Shown piece after piece: positions 46,628 through 55,936 of a DNA stretch of 64,000 nt. The DNA comes from Siccibacter colletis (lineage in GTDB: Bacteria; Pseudomonadota; Gammaproteobacteria; Enterobacterales; Enterobacteriaceae), in assembly GCF_000696575.1 (NCBI RefSeq), contig NZ_JMSQ01000006.1, positions 248,001-312,000 on the forward strand, given 5' to 3'. Numbering within the stretch: the stretch's first letter is position 1; each line of letters opens with the position of its first letter. Made by a program: the position numbers and the translations under genes. The notes beneath the pieces were generated by a model, which was not told the DNA's origin, made no database searches, and saw only the letters and a list, made by a program, of their open reading frames with translations.

Positions 46628-47761
46628 ATGTTCGAATTATCTGTGCAGGACATTCATCCCGGCATGCAGGCCGGTAATAAAGAAGAGGCGATCCGTCAGA
46701 TTGCCGCTGCGCTGGTGCAGGCCGGGAACGTGGCGGATGGCTACGTCAACGGCATGCTGGCCCGCGAGCAGCAGACCTCGACGTTCCTCGGTAACGGCAT
46801 CGCGATTCCCCACGGCACCACCGACACCCGCGACCAGGTGCTGAAAACCGGCGTGCAGGTGTTCCAGTTCCCGCAGGGCGTGACCTGGGGCGACGATCAG
46901 GTAGCGTATGTCGCTATCGGCATCGCTGCCAGCTCCGATGAGCACCTCGGTCTGCTGCGCCAGCTGACCCACGTTCTGAGCGACGATAACGTGGCGGAGG
47001 CGCTGAAAACCGCCACTACCGCGGAAGAGCTGCGCGCGCTGCTGATGGGCGAGAAGCAGGTCTCCGGCCTGAAGCTGGATAACGAGATGTTCTCCCTTGA
47101 CGTTACCGCCAGCGATCTGGTGACGCTTCAGGCGCTGAACGCCGGACGTCTGAGTGAAGCGGGCGCGGTTGATACCACTTTTTTATCCAACGTCATTACC
47201 GGCAAGCCGCTGAATCTCGGTCAGGGCATCTGGCTGAACGACAGCCCGGAAGGCAACCTGGCGAGCGCCATCGCCGTCAGCCGTCCGGCCAATATTTTTG
47301 AACAGCACGGCGCGACGGTCGGGCTGCTGCTGACCGTGGCCGTGGTTGACGATCAGCCGCTGGCCGTGCTGAACCGCCTGAGCGACCTGCTGCTGGCGAA
47401 CAAAGCTGACCGTCTGCTGAACGCCGACAGCGCGACGCTGCTGGCGCTGCTTACCAGCGACGACGCGCTGGCTGAAGACGTGCTGAGCGCCGAGTTTACG
47501 GTACGCAACGAGCATGGTCTGCACGCCCGTCCGGGCACCGTGCTGGTGAATACCATCAAACAGTTCAACAGCGATATTACCGTCACCAATCTCGACGGCA
47601 GCGGCAAACCGGCCAACGGTCGCAGCCTGATGAAAGTGGTGGCGCTTGGCGTGAAGCACGGTCACCGCCTGCGCTTTACCGCCCAGGGCGAAGATGCTGA
47701 ACAGGCGCTGAAAGCGATTGGCGACGCCATCGCCGCCGGCCTTGGGGAGGGCGCAGCATGA
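46628..47761 (+). CDS. fruB: Fructose PTS diphosphoryl transfer protein (EIIA-HPr, FPr)
   Basis: Cytoplasmic phosphocarrier that feeds phosphate to FruA. 377 aa, against 376. The EIIA-Fru domain has the phospho-His in AIPHGTTD (His62). A pseudo-receiver middle region follows, then a C-terminal HPr-like domain with [10 protein letters not shown] (His299). The ATG at 46628 ([12 protein letters not shown]) matches E. coli; the long in-frame extension upstream crosses both Cra operators and is not coding. Its stop overlaps the fruK start (ATGA). Confidence 0.97.
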   Translation: MFELSVQDIHPGMQAGNKEEAIRQIAAALVQAGNVADGYVNGMLAREQQTSTFLGNGIAIPHGTTDTRDQVLKTGVQVFQFPQGVTWGDDQVAYVAIGIAASSDEHLGLLRQLTHVLSDDNVAEALKTATTAEELRALLMGEKQVSGLKLDNEMFSLDVTASDLVTLQALNAGRLSEAGAVDTTFLSNVITGKPLNLGQGIWLNDSPEGNLASAIAVSRPANIFEQHGATVGLLLTVAVVDDQPLAVLNRLSDLLLANKADRLLNADSATLLALLTSDDALAEDVLSAEFTVRNEHGLHARPGTVLVNTIKQFNSDITVTNLDGSGKPANGRSLMKVVALGVKHGHRLRFTAQGEDAEQALKAIGDAIAAGLGEGAA

Positions 47762-48696
47762 GCAGACGCGTAGCCACAATCACCCTGAACCCGGCCTACG
47801 ATCTGGTCGGCTACTGCACAGAGATCGAGCGCGGCGAAGTCAACCTGGTGCGTACCACCGGGCTGCATGCAGCAGGCAAAGGTATCAACGTAGCCAAAGT
47901 GCTGAAAGATCTTGGTATCGACGTCACCGTCGGCGGCTTCCTCGGTAAAGACAACCAGGATGGTTTTCAGCAGCTGTTCAGCGAGCTGGGCATCGCCAAC
48001 CGCTTCCAGGTGGTGCAGGGCCGTACCCGCATCAACGTGAAGCTGACGGAAAAAGATGGCGAAGTCACCGATCTGAACTTCTCCGGCTTTGAAGTGACCC
48101 CGGCAGACTGGGAGCGTTTCGTTACTGATTCCCTGAGCTGGCTCGGCCAGTTCGATATGGTCTGCGTCAGCGGCAGTCTGCCGTCCGGCGTCAGCCCGGA
48201 AGCCTTCACCGACTGGATGACACGTCTGCGCAGCCAGTGCCCGTGCATCATCTTCGACAGCAGCCGCGATGCGCTGGTGGCCGGACTGAAAGCCTCGCCG
48301 TGGCTGGTGAAGCCGAACCGTCGCGAGCTGGAAATCTGGGCCGGGCGCAAACTGCCCGAGCTGAAAGATGTGATTGAAGCCGCGCACGCGCTTCGCGAGC
48401 AGGGGATCGCCCACGTGGTGATTTCGCTGGGCGAAGAGGGCGCGCTGTGGGTTAACGCCTCCGGCGAATGGATTGCCACACCGCCTTCCGTTGAGGTGGT
48501 CAGCACCGTGGGTGCCGGCGACTCGATGGTTGGCGGTCTGATTTACGGTCTGCTGATGCGTGAATCAAGCGAACACACGTTGCGTCTGGCAACGGCCGTC
48601 GCGGCGCTGGCGGTGAGCCAGAGCAACGTCGGTATCACTGACAGAACCCAGTTGGCCGCAATGATGGCGCGCGTCGACTTGAAACCCTTTAACTGA
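47758..48696 (+). CDS. fruK: 1-phosphofructokinase
   Basis: Phosphorylates fructose-1-phosphate to fructose-1,6-bisphosphate with ATP; it also interacts with Cra in E. coli. 312 aa, equal to E. coli. PfkB-family signatures are present: GRTRINVKL near the sugar site and GAGDSMVGG with catalytic Asp255. Translation is coupled to fruB by a 4-base overlap; fruA starts 16 bp downstream. Confidence 0.98.
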   Translation: MSRRVATITLNPAYDLVGYCTEIERGEVNLVRTTGLHAAGKGINVAKVLKDLGIDVTVGGFLGKDNQDGFQQLFSELGIANRFQVVQGRTRINVKLTEKDGEVTDLNFSGFEVTPADWERFVTDSLSWLGQFDMVCVSGSLPSGVSPEAFTDWMTRLRSQCPCIIFDSSRDALVAGLKASPWLVKPNRRELEIWAGRKLPELKDVIEAAHALREQGIAHVVISLGEEGALWVNASGEWIATPPSVEVVSTVGAGDSMVGGLIYGLLMRESSEHTLRLATAVAALAVSQSNVGITDRTQLAAMMARVDLKPFN

Positions 48697-48712
48697 CAGC
48701 AGGAGAGGCATA

Positions 48713-50407
48713 ATGAAAACGCTGCTGATTATTGAATCCGGACTGGGCCAGGCCCGCGCGTACATCGCGAAAACCCTGCTCAGCGCCGCGGCGCAGAAAG
48801 CGCACCTTGAGATTATCGACAACCCGAATGACGCCGAGCTGGCCATTGTCGTTGGCAGCGCAATGCCAACTGACAGCGCGCTGAACGGCAAAAACGTGTA
48901 CCTCGGCGATATCGATCGCGCCGTGGCGCACCCGGAGCTGTTCCTGAGCGAAGCTAAAGACATGGCCCAGCCGTATCAGGCACCGGCGGCGGTTGCCGCC
49001 CCGCAGCCTGCCGCGGGCGGTGCGAAGCGTATCGTGGCGGTGACTGCCTGTCCGACCGGCGTGGCGCACACCTTTATGGCGGCAGAAGCCATCGAAACCG
49101 AAGCGAAAAAACGCGGCTGGTGGGCGAAGGTGGAAACCCGTGGTTCCGTGGGTGCCGGCAATGCCATCACCCCGGAAGAGATTGCCGACGCCGATCTGGT
49201 GATCGTGGCGGCTGACATCGAAGTGGATCTGGCGAAGTTCGCCGGTAAACCGATGTACCGCACCTCGACCGGGCTGGCGCTGAAGAAAACCGCGCAGGAG
49301 TTCGACAAAGCGGTAGCCCAGGCGAAGCCGTATCAGCCGGCGGGGCAGAGCAGTGCTGCTGCAACCTCCGACAAAAAAGAGAGCGCGGGTCCGTATCGTC
49401 ACCTGCTGACCGGCGTTTCCTACATGCTGCCGATGGTGGTTGCGGGCGGTCTGCTGATCGCACTGTCGTTCGTGTTTGGTATCGAAGCCTTTAAAGTCGA
49501 AGGTACGCTGGCGGCGGCGCTGATGCAGATCGGCGGCGGCTCCGCGTTTGCCCTGATGGTGCCGGTCCTTGCCGGGTTTATCGCCTTCTCCATTGCTGAC
49601 CGTCCGGGTCTGACGCCGGGTCTCATCGGCGGTATGCTGGCGGTGAGCACCGGTTCCGGGTTTATCGGCGGTATCATTGCCGGTTTCCTTGCGGGCTACG
49701 TGGCGCGTGCAATCAGCACGAAGCTGAAGCTGCCGAACAGCATGGAAGCCCTGAAACCTATCCTGATTATTCCGCTGATCTCAAGCCTGGTCGTAGGGCT
49801 GGCGATGATCTACGTCATCGGCAAACCGGTTTCCGGTATCCTGGCGGGTCTGACCCACTGGCTGCAGACGATGGGCACAGCGAATGCGGTCCTGCTCGGG
49901 GCGATCCTCGGCGGCATGATGTGTACCGACATGGGCGGTCCGGTGAACAAAGCGGCATACGCGTTTGGCGTGGGCCTGCTGAGTACTCAGACCTATGCAC
50001 CGATGGCGGCGATCATGGCCGCTGGCATGGTGCCACCGCTGGCGATGGGGCTGGCAACGCTGGTGGCGCGTCGTAAGTTCGACAAAGGCCAGCAGGAAGG
50101 TGGTAAAGCCGCGCTGGTACTTGGCCTGTGCTTTATCTCCGAAGGTGCGATTCCGTTCGCGGCGCGCGATCCGATGCGCGTGCTGCCGTGCTGTATCGTC
50201 GGCGGTGCGCTGACCGGTGCCATCTCTATGGCGGTAGGCGCTAAGCTGATGGCTCCGCACGGCGGGCTGTTTGTGCTGCTGATCCCAGGCGCAATTACGC
50301 CGGTGCTGGGTTACCTGCTGGCGATCGTTGCCGGTACCCTTGTGGCGGGGCTGGCCTATGCCTTCCTGAAACGTCCGGAAAGCGAGCTGGCAGCGAAAGC
50401 CGCGTAA
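48713..50407 (+). CDS. fruA: Fructose-specific PTS enzyme IIBC
   Basis: Inner-membrane fructose permease that phosphorylates fructose at C1 during uptake. 564 aa, against 563. A degenerate EIIB' domain (1-95) precedes the active EIIB with phospho-Cys113 in TACPTGVAHTFMAAE, then EIIC with about eight to ten TM helices. It ends the fruBKA operon before a clear terminator. Confidence 0.98.
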   Translation: MKTLLIIESGLGQARAYIAKTLLSAAAQKAHLEIIDNPNDAELAIVVGSAMPTDSALNGKNVYLGDIDRAVAHPELFLSEAKDMAQPYQAPAAVAAPQPAAGGAKRIVAVTACPTGVAHTFMAAEAIETEAKKRGWWAKVETRGSVGAGNAITPEEIADADLVIVAADIEVDLAKFAGKPMYRTSTGLALKKTAQEFDKAVAQAKPYQPAGQSSAAATSDKKESAGPYRHLLTGVSYMLPMVVAGGLLIALSFVFGIEAFKVEGTLAAALMQIGGGSAFALMVPVLAGFIAFSIADRPGLTPGLIGGMLAVSTGSGFIGGIIAGFLAGYVARAISTKLKLPNSMEALKPILIIPLISSLVVGLAMIYVIGKPVSGILAGLTHWLQTMGTANAVLLGAILGGMMCTDMGGPVNKAAYAFGVGLLSTQTYAPMAAIMAAGMVPPLAMGLATLVARRKFDKGQQEGGKAALVLGLCFISEGAIPFAARDPMRVLPCCIVGGALTGAISMAVGAKLMAPHGGLFVLLIPGAITPVLGYLLAIVAGTLVAGLAYAFLKRPESELAAKAA

Positions 50408-50426
50408 GGGTTGTTAAGACAGAGTG

Positions 50427-50457
50427 AAAAGGGCCGATGCGAATCGGCCCTTTTTTT
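50427..50457 (+). terminator. fruBKA terminator
   Basis: GGGCCGAT-GCGA-ATCGGCCC with AAAA before and TTTTTTT after. Confidence 0.9.
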
Positions 50458-50486
50458 ATGGGGGATGGCTTGAGGCAGGGGGAATT

Positions 50487-50515
50487 GTAGGGTGGGTAAA
50501 CGGAGTGCGCCCACC
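50487..50515. repeat. REP-like palindrome, copy in fruA-nfo gap (1)
   Basis: GTAGGGTGGGTAAACGGAGT followed by GCGCCCACC; arms GGTGGG and CCCACC pair around the centre. Confidence 0.7.
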
Positions 50516-50559
50516 GTTTATCCTGCGCCCCGTTCTGGCATGAGGCTATGGCAGTAATT

Positions 50560-50588
50560 GTAGGGTGGGTAAGCGTAGCGCACCCACC
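50560..50588. repeat. REP-like palindrome, copy in fruA-nfo gap (2)
   Basis: GTAGGGTGGGTAAGCGTAGC followed by GCACCCACC. The flanks of copies 1 and 2 are also alike: TGGCATGAGGCTATGGCAG (50536-50554) recurs as TGGCGTGAGGACTATGGCAG (50611-50630), so the repeated unit is longer than the palindrome. Confidence 0.7.
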
Positions 50589-50694
50589 TTTAACGTGCAT
50601 CCACCGGGTTTGGCGTGAGGACTATGGCAGGGCGGTGAAGGTTCCGTTCACCGGGGCACGGTATTTACATGGGAACGCTGCCGCACGTGAACGG

Positions 50695-50907
50695 GTGAAG
50701 GGGGCTCGCCGCCGCCCCCTTCACAATCCCGGCTCCCGGCTAAAAAACCGGCCCTGCGGGCTGCCCTTGCCTCCGGCGTTTCGCTTCCGGTCGGGCGCGA
50801 TACCCCATCCCGGGGCTCGCGCCCTCTGGCGGTTCCCGACCGCCAGCCCGGACTCAACGCCTGCGCCGCGGCGGTTTTGATGCCGGACGGGGCCATCCCT
50901 CCGGCAT
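50695..50907. repeat. GC-rich multi-hairpin element, unknown type
   Basis: Four perfect stems follow each other. GTGAAGGGGGC/GCCCCCTTCAC lies at 50695-50724. GGGCGCGA/TCGCGCCC lies at 50793-50824 with an inner CCCC/GGGG. CTGGCGGT/ACCGCCAG lies at 50826-50846. ATGCCGGA/TCCGGCAT lies at 50880-50907. The stretch is flanked by REP-like copies on both sides. It could be a dispersed repeat, a structured RNA or the remnant of a mobile element. I do not know a named family for it. Confidence 0.6.
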
Positions 50908-50937
50908 GGGATATATTTCGTGATTTCAGGTGCGCTC

Positions 50938-50966
50938 GTAGGGTGGGTAAACGAAGTGCACCCACC
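50938..50966. repeat. REP-like palindrome, copy in fruA-nfo gap (3)
   Basis: GTAGGGTGGGTAAACGAAGT followed by GCACCCACC, just beyond the multi-hairpin element. Confidence 0.7.
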
Positions 50967-50992
50967 GCTGAACGCTCCCGCAGTTCCGAGGC

Positions 50993-51014
50993 AGATAAAC
51001 GACGTGCACCCACC
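50993..51014. repeat. REP-like repeat, degenerate right half (4)
   Basis: AGATAAACGACGTGCACCCA then CC; the right arm of the family with a decayed left arm. It ends 9 bp before the nfo stop. Confidence 0.55.
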
Positions 51015-51023
51015 GTTGACCGG

Positions 51024-51872
51024 TCAGGCGGCGTGCTGCTGCGCGCGCAGCCAGGCGATCTCTTCGGCCCAGATATCCGGGTTGATGGTTTCGAGGATCA
51101 TCGGAATATTGTCGAACCGCGGGTCGCGCATGATCCAGGCAAAGGCCTCGTGGCCGATATTGCCTTCGCCAAGGCTGTGGTGGCGGTCAACGCGGCTGCC
51201 AAAGGCGCTTTTCGCGTCGTTGAGGTGCATGCCGCGCAGATAGTTAAAACCAACCACGCGCCCGAACTCGGCGAAGGTTTGCTCACACGCTTCTGCGCTG
51301 CGCAGGTCGTACCCGGCGGCGAAAGCGTGGCAGGTATCGATGCAGACCCCGACGCGGGATTTATCTTCCACGCCGTCGATGATCGCCGCCAGATGTTCGA
51401 AACGGAACCCGAGATTACTGCCCTGACCGGCGGTGTTTTCAATCACCGCCGTCACGCCCGCAGTCTTATCCAGCGCGATGTTGATGGATTCGGCAATGCG
51501 CGCCAGACAGTCGTCGACCGGGATCTTCGTCAGGTGACTGCCGGGATGGAAATTGAGCAGCGTCAGCCCGAGCTGCTCGCAGCGCTGCAGTTCATCGATA
51601 AACGCTTCGCGGGACTTGTCCAGCGCTTCCTGTTCCGGGTGCCCGAGGTTAATCAGGTAGCTGTCATGCGGCAGGATCTGGCCTGGCTGAAAATTGTGGG
51701 TGTCGCAGGCGCGCTTAAAATCGTCAATTGCCGCGGGGGTGAGCGCCGCGGCTTTCCACTGGCGCTGGTTTTTAGTAAACAGCGCAAAAGCGCTGGCATT
51801 AATTTCCGCGGCACGGATAGCAGCGTTCGCTACACCGCCTGAGGCGCTGACATGCGCTCCAATAAACTTCAT
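51024..51872 (-). CDS. nfo: Endonuclease IV
   Basis: Zn-dependent AP endonuclease and 3'-repair diesterase of base excision repair; induced by SoxRS in E. coli. 282 aa, against 285. Metal-site segments [57 protein letters not shown] and LETINPD are all present. The start [13 protein letters not shown] at 51872 fits the family; an in-frame ATG 24 codons upstream gives an unrelated extension. Confidence 0.97.
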   Translation of the reverse strand: MKFIGAHVSASGGVANAAIRAAEINASAFALFTKNQRQWKAAALTPAAIDDFKRACDTHNFQPGQILPHDSYLINLGHPEQEALDKSREAFIDELQRCEQLGLTLLNFHPGSHLTKIPVDDCLARIAESINIALDKTAGVTAVIENTAGQGSNLGFRFEHLAAIIDGVEDKSRVGVCIDTCHAFAAGYDLRSAEACEQTFAEFGRVVGFNYLRGMHLNDAKSAFGSRVDRHHSLGEGNIGHEAFAWIMRDPRFDNIPMILETINPDIWAEEIAWLRAQQHAA

Positions 51873-51947
51873 CTGTCGTCTCTCTTCGCAACCCGCAGGG
51901 GTAAAAGGCGGTATCATAACCGCTCTTGCCCCGCTGCGTCGCACTGA

Positions 51948-52997
51948 TTACGCCAGCAAATAAGTGACCGCCAGATTGATCGCGCCGCCGCCGATAATCA
52001 GCCAGACCAGCAGCACCAGCGCCAGCAGCAGCGGACGTATGCCTGCCTGTTTTAGCGCGCTGATATGCGTGGTCAGCCCCAGCGCCGCCATCGCCATCGT
52101 CAGCAGCACGGTGTCCAGCGTCACCAGCGCGTCAACCGCTACCGCAGGCAGCAGATGGAATGAGTTGATGATGGCGACCAGCACAAACAGCAGGGCAAAC
52201 CACGGCACGGTGATCGTGCCGCCAGCCGCCTCTCCGGCAGGGGCCAGCTGCTTCACCCGCGCGGCGATCAGCAGCAGGAATGGAGCCAGCATCATCACGC
52301 GCAGCATTTTGGCAATTACCGCCGCGTTACCTGCATCCGGGGAGACTGCCTCGCCCGCCGCCACCACCTGCGCGACTTCATGCACCGTGGAGCCGATAAA
52401 CACCCCGTAAGTCTGCGGACTAAACCAGGCTGCCAGCCACGGCCAGAGCAGGGGATAGATAACCATCGACAGGGTGCCAAAAATCACCACCGTGGCGATG
52501 GCGACGGTCACTTTGCTGGCTTCGGCTTTCACCACCGGCTCGGTCGCAAGAATTGCCGCCGCGCCGCAGATGCTGCTGCCCGCGCCGATAAGCCAGCTGG
52601 TCTGGCGATCCAGCCTGAAGATCTTCTGCCCCAGCCAGCAGGCGAGCATAAAGGTGGTGCTCAGGGTCAGGATATCGATCAGCAGCCCGCTGGCCCCGAC
52701 CCCGGCGATTTGCCCGAACGTCAGGCGAAAACCGTAGAGAATAATTCCCAGCCGCAGCAAATGTTGCTTCGCGAACAGAACCCCCGGCTCGCAGCGCGGG
52801 CTGAGCCGCGGCCACAGGGTATTGCCAATGATCATGCCGGACAAAATTGCGAGGGTCAGGGCGCTCAGCCCGGCACGGGAAAAGGCTGGCAGGGCGCCTG
52901 CATATAACGCCACGCCGGTAATCACGGCGCTGCAGGTCAGGCCGGGAACTAATTGCCGCAGCGAGCGGCCAGAATCAGAGAGTGTAAGCGCAGTCAT
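51948..52997 (-). CDS. yeiH: Putative YeiH/YadS-type membrane transporter (UPF0324)
   Basis: 349-aa inner-membrane protein, equal to E. coli YeiH, of the UPF0324 family with about ten TM helices. The function is not established; its pairing with yeiE suggests control by that regulator. Segments GMIIGNTLWPRLSPRCEPG and GSSICGAAAILATEPVVKA are family features. It is divergent from yeiE with 119 bp between. Confidence 0.92.
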   Translation of the reverse strand: MTALTLSDSGRSLRQLVPGLTCSAVITGVALYAGALPAFSRAGLSALTLAILSGMIIGNTLWPRLSPRCEPGVLFAKQHLLRLGIILYGFRLTFGQIAGVGASGLLIDILTLSTTFMLACWLGQKIFRLDRQTSWLIGAGSSICGAAAILATEPVVKAEASKVTVAIATVVIFGTLSMVIYPLLWPWLAAWFSPQTYGVFIGSTVHEVAQVVAAGEAVSPDAGNAAVIAKMLRVMMLAPFLLLIAARVKQLAPAGEAAGGTITVPWFALLFVLVAIINSFHLLPAVAVDALVTLDTVLLTMAMAALGLTTHISALKQAGIRPLLLALVLLVWLIIGGGAINLAVTYLLA

Positions 52998-53050
52998 CGT
53001 CGCCTCCTTAAATTGAGGAAAGCGTAAGGTCGGCGCGCTTAAAAATAAAA

Positions 53051-53072
53051 TTGATTATATATTTATAATCAA
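53051..53072. promoter_or_regulatory. Perfect 22-bp palindrome between yeiH and yeiE
   Basis: TTGATTAT-ATATTT-ATAATCAA, 8+6+8 with no mismatch, inside the divergent promoter region, 45 bp before yeiE. It has the form of a LysR-type regulator box and is a good candidate for YeiE binding. Confidence 0.7.
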
Positions 53073-53116
53073 CCAATATAAGTGGTAACAACATTGCCTT
53101 TATTGCGGAACACCCT

Positions 53117-53983
53117 ATGCACATTACCCTTCGCCAGCTGGAAGTGTTTGCCGAAGTCCTGAAAAGCGGCTCCACCACGCAGGCCTCGCAGATGCTGGCG
53201 CTGTCACAGTCGGCGGTCAGTGCCGCGCTGGCGGATCTCGAAGGGCAGCTTGGCGTCCAGCTTTTCGACCGGGTAGGGAAGCGGCTGGTGGTGAACGAGC
53301 ATGGTCGGCTGCTCTATCCGCGCGTGGTGGCGCTGCTGGAACAGGCGGGGGAGATAGAACAGCTGTTTCGCGAGGACAACGGCGCGATCCGCGTGTACGC
53401 CAGCAGCACCATCGGCAACTACATTCTGCCGGAGATCATCGCCCGCTATCGCCGCGATTTCCCTGGCCTGCCGCTGGAGCTGAGCGTCGGCAACAGTCAG
53501 GACGTGATTAACGCGGTGGCGGATTTTCGCGTCGATATCGGCCTTATTGAAGGGCCGTGTCATACCGCGGACATCGTGACTGAACCCTGGCTGGAAGACG
53601 AGCTGGTAGTGTTTGCCGCCCCCGGTAGCGCGATATTCAACGCGCCGGTGACGCTGGGAAGTCTCGCCGCCGCCCCCTGGATCCTGCGCGAGCGCGGCTC
53701 CGGCACCCGGGAAATCGTCGATTATCTGCTGCTGTCGCACCTGCCGCAGTTTCAATTGGGCATGGAGCTAGGCAACTCCGAGGCCATCAAGCACGCCGTG
53801 CGCCACGGCCTGGGCATCAGTTGCCTGTCGCGCCGGGTAATCGCCGAGCAGCTGGAAACCGGCTCGCTGGTGGAGGTGCCGGTGCCGCTGCCGCGCCTGG
53901 TGCGCACGTTATACCGCATTCGCCATCGTCAGAAGCACCTCTCCAGCGCCCTGATGCGCTTTCTGCGCTACTGCGACATCTGA
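53117..53983 (+). CDS. yeiE: LysR-family transcriptional regulator YeiE
   Basis: 288 aa, against 293. N-terminal winged HTH (about 3-60, including [20 protein letters not shown]), then an effector-binding domain. YeiE activates lysP in E. coli and is linked to sulfite/iron responses in other enterobacteria. It is divergent from yeiH and upstream of lysP on the same strand, which fits local control of both. The C-terminus is slightly shorter than in E. coli. Confidence 0.94.
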   Translation: MHITLRQLEVFAEVLKSGSTTQASQMLALSQSAVSAALADLEGQLGVQLFDRVGKRLVVNEHGRLLYPRVVALLEQAGEIEQLFREDNGAIRVYASSTIGNYILPEIIARYRRDFPGLPLELSVGNSQDVINAVADFRVDIGLIEGPCHTADIVTEPWLEDELVVFAAPGSAIFNAPVTLGSLAAAPWILRERGSGTREIVDYLLLSHLPQFQLGMELGNSEAIKHAVRHGLGISCLSRRVIAEQLETGSLVEVPVPLPRLVRTLYRIRHRQKHLSSALMRFLRYCDI

Positions 53984-53988
53984 TCCCC

Positions 53989-54009
53989 AGCCGCCCCCAA
54001 CGGGCGGCT
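53989..54009 (+). terminator. Hairpin after yeiE
   Basis: AGCCGCCC-CCAAC-GGGCGGCT, 6 bp after the yeiE stop. No U tract follows, so termination may be weak. Confidence 0.45.
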
Positions 54010-54108
54010 CGCAAACCCCCATAATCCTGCTTTACTTATAATCCTCGGGCGATCATGAAGCTCTCTTATAACTGCGCATTTATCCCCTGCGGGCGCGGTC
54101 TGGTCTGC

Positions 54109-54114
54109 TACAAT
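54109..54114 (+). promoter_or_regulatory. Probable lysP -10 element
   Basis: TACAAT 35 bp before the lysP start, the best -10 match in the 165-bp gap. The E. coli lysP promoter is controlled by ArgP and lysine; I could not place the ArgP site. Confidence 0.4.
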
Positions 54115-54148
54115 CGCGCCTCATTTTTTGGATGGACAAGATATTCCT

Positions 54149-55618
54149 ATGGTTTCGGAATCTAAAACCACACAACAGCCTGCGCTGCGGCGCGAACTAA
54201 AGGCGCGCCATCTCACCATGATCGCCATCGGCGGTTCGATCGGTACCGGCCTGTTTGTCGCCTCCGGGGCGACCATCTCCCAGGCGGGTCCGGGCGGAGC
54301 GCTGCTCTCCTATATTCTGATTGGCCTGATGGTCTATTTCCTGATGACCAGCCTCGGCGAACTGGCGGCGTACATGCCGGTTTCCGGCTCGTTTGCGACC
54401 TACGGGCAAAAATACGTGGAAGAAGGCTTCGGCTTCGCGCTGGGCTGGAACTACTGGTACAACTGGGCGGTGACCATCGCGGTGGATCTGGTGGCGGCAC
54501 AGCTGGTGATGTCGTACTGGTTCCCGGACACCCCGGGCTGGATCTGGAGCGCGCTGTTCCTCGGCATCATGTTCCTGCTGAACTGGATCTCGGTGAAAGG
54601 CTTTGGCGAGGCGGAGTACTGGTTCTCGCTGATTAAGGTCGCTACCGTCGTTATCTTTATCATCGTCGGCATCCTGATGATCGTCGGCATCTTCCAGGGC
54701 GCGAAACCGGCGGGCTGGAGCAACTGGTCTGTTGGCGAAGCGCCGTTTGCCGGTGGCTTTGCCGCCATGATTGGCGTGGCGATGATTGTCGGCTTCTCGT
54801 TCCAGGGCACCGAGCTTATCGGCATTGCTGCGGGCGAATCCGAAAACCCGGAGAAGAACATCCCGCGCGCGGTGCGTCAGGTGTTCTGGCGTATCCTGCT
54901 GTTCTATGTGTTCGCCATCCTGATTATCAGCCTGATTATCCCGTATACCGATCCGAGCCTGCTGCGTAACGATGTGAAAGACATTAGCGTCAGCCCGTTC
55001 ACCCTGGTGTTTGAACACGCGGGCCTGCTGGGCGCGGCGGCGATCATGAATGCGGTGATCCTGACGGCGGTGCTGTCGGCGGGTAACTCCGGTATGTACG
55101 CCTCAACCCGTATGCTCTACACCCTGGCCTGTGACGGCAAAGCGCCGCGCATCTTTGCGAAGCTCTCTCAGGGCGGCGTACCGCGTAACGCGCTGTATGC
55201 CACCACGGTGATTGCCGGGCTGTGCTTCCTGACGTCCATGTTTGGCAACCAGACCGTCTACCTGTGGCTGCTCAACACCTCGGGGATGACCGGGTTTATC
55301 GCCTGGCTTGGCATCGCCATCAGCCACTACCGTTTCCGTCGCGGCTATGTGATGCAGGGCCACTCGCTGGATAACCTGCCGTACCGCTCGGGCTTCTTCC
55401 CGCTGGGGCCGATTTTCGCCTTCGTGCTGTGCCTGATCATCACGCTGGGTCAGAATTATGAAGCCTTCCTGTCAGACACCATTGACTGGGGCGGCGTGGC
55501 GGCGACCTACATCGGTATCCCGCTGTTCCTGATTATCTGGTTTGGCTATAAGTTCACCCGCGGCACCCGCTTCGTGGCCTATCGCGATATGGAATTCCCG
55601 GAACGCTTTACCAAATAA
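54149..55618 (+). CDS. lysP: Lysine-specific permease
   Basis: APC-family inner-membrane lysine importer and, in E. coli, the lysine sensor partner of CadC. 489 aa from the ATG at 54149, exactly the E. coli length; the in-frame ATG at 54128 adds seven residues that are absent there. 12 TM helices begin at about residue 20, with IAIGGSIGTGLFVASGA, the substrate-binding unwound TM1. A hairpin follows the stop. Confidence 0.97.
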   Translation: MVSESKTTQQPALRRELKARHLTMIAIGGSIGTGLFVASGATISQAGPGGALLSYILIGLMVYFLMTSLGELAAYMPVSGSFATYGQKYVEEGFGFALGWNYWYNWAVTIAVDLVAAQLVMSYWFPDTPGWIWSALFLGIMFLLNWISVKGFGEAEYWFSLIKVATVVIFIIVGILMIVGIFQGAKPAGWSNWSVGEAPFAGGFAAMIGVAMIVGFSFQGTELIGIAAGESENPEKNIPRAVRQVFWRILLFYVFAILIISLIIPYTDPSLLRNDVKDISVSPFTLVFEHAGLLGAAAIMNAVILTAVLSAGNSGMYASTRMLYTLACDGKAPRIFAKLSQGGVPRNALYATTVIAGLCFLTSMFGNQTVYLWLLNTSGMTGFIAWLGIAISHYRFRRGYVMQGHSLDNLPYRSGFFPLGPIFAFVLCLIITLGQNYEAFLSDTIDWGGVAATYIGIPLFLIIWFGYKFTRGTRFVAYRDMEFPERFTK

Positions 55619-55625
55619 TCCCCAT

Positions 55626-55649
55626 CCCCTCCTGCATCCGCAGGAGGGG
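55626..55649 (+). terminator. lysP terminator
   Basis: CCCCTCCTGC-ATCC-GCAGGAGGGG, a perfect 10-bp stem 8 bp after the stop; the T stretch (GTCTGCTTTT) is loose. Confidence 0.7.
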
Positions 55650-55721
55650 AGTCTGCTTTTCCCGCCCGTTTCCCCGTCGATTGCTGCTAATCCCGCCAGA
55701 TGACCGTTTCTTTACAGTAAT

Positions 55722-55742
55722 AGTATTGATAAGGATTATCAT
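55722..55742. promoter_or_regulatory. Fur box of cirA
   Basis: Around TGATAAGGATTATCA (55727-55741) there is a TGATAA/TTATCA inverted repeat, a good fit to the Fur 7-1-7 pattern. Iron-loaded Fur represses cirA in E. coli. Confidence 0.75.
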
Positions 55743-55936
55743 TTGCTTTATCGTTTGCCGCACTTGTAACAGGACGTAAACAACCCGGCGGCCATTCATA
55801 TAAATAAGCATCCCATTCATGGGGTTAAGTCTCGCCTGTACCTGTTACATAACATTACGCTTGCGCTGCCGTGCAGCGAGCGACCCCTGTGAGCAATACC
55901 TTATTTGCAGTTGTGTTTACCTCATGGAGAAATGGA

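Larger units (their letters stand above)
50408..51023. other. fruA-nfo intergenic region
   Basis: 616 bp with no gene I would accept. Contents in order: fru terminator, two REP-like palindromes, the multi-hairpin element (50695-50907), two more REP-like copies. In K-12 this interval holds about eight genes (psuK-psuG-psuT to yeiI). Open frames on both strands here are artefacts of high G+C. Confidence 0.75.
55619..55936. other. lysP-cirA intergenic region
   Basis: 318 bp with the lysP terminator and the cirA promoter. Apart from the Fur box nothing definite is seen. The open frame extending cirA upstream to 55871 is not a likely gene part. Confidence 0.6.

Noticed and set aside
50648..51013. 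121-aa minus-strand open frame in the fruA-nfo gap
   Set aside because: It spans the hairpin element and REP-like copies; the Arg/Gly/Ser-rich translation reflects palindromic GC-rich DNA and not a protein.
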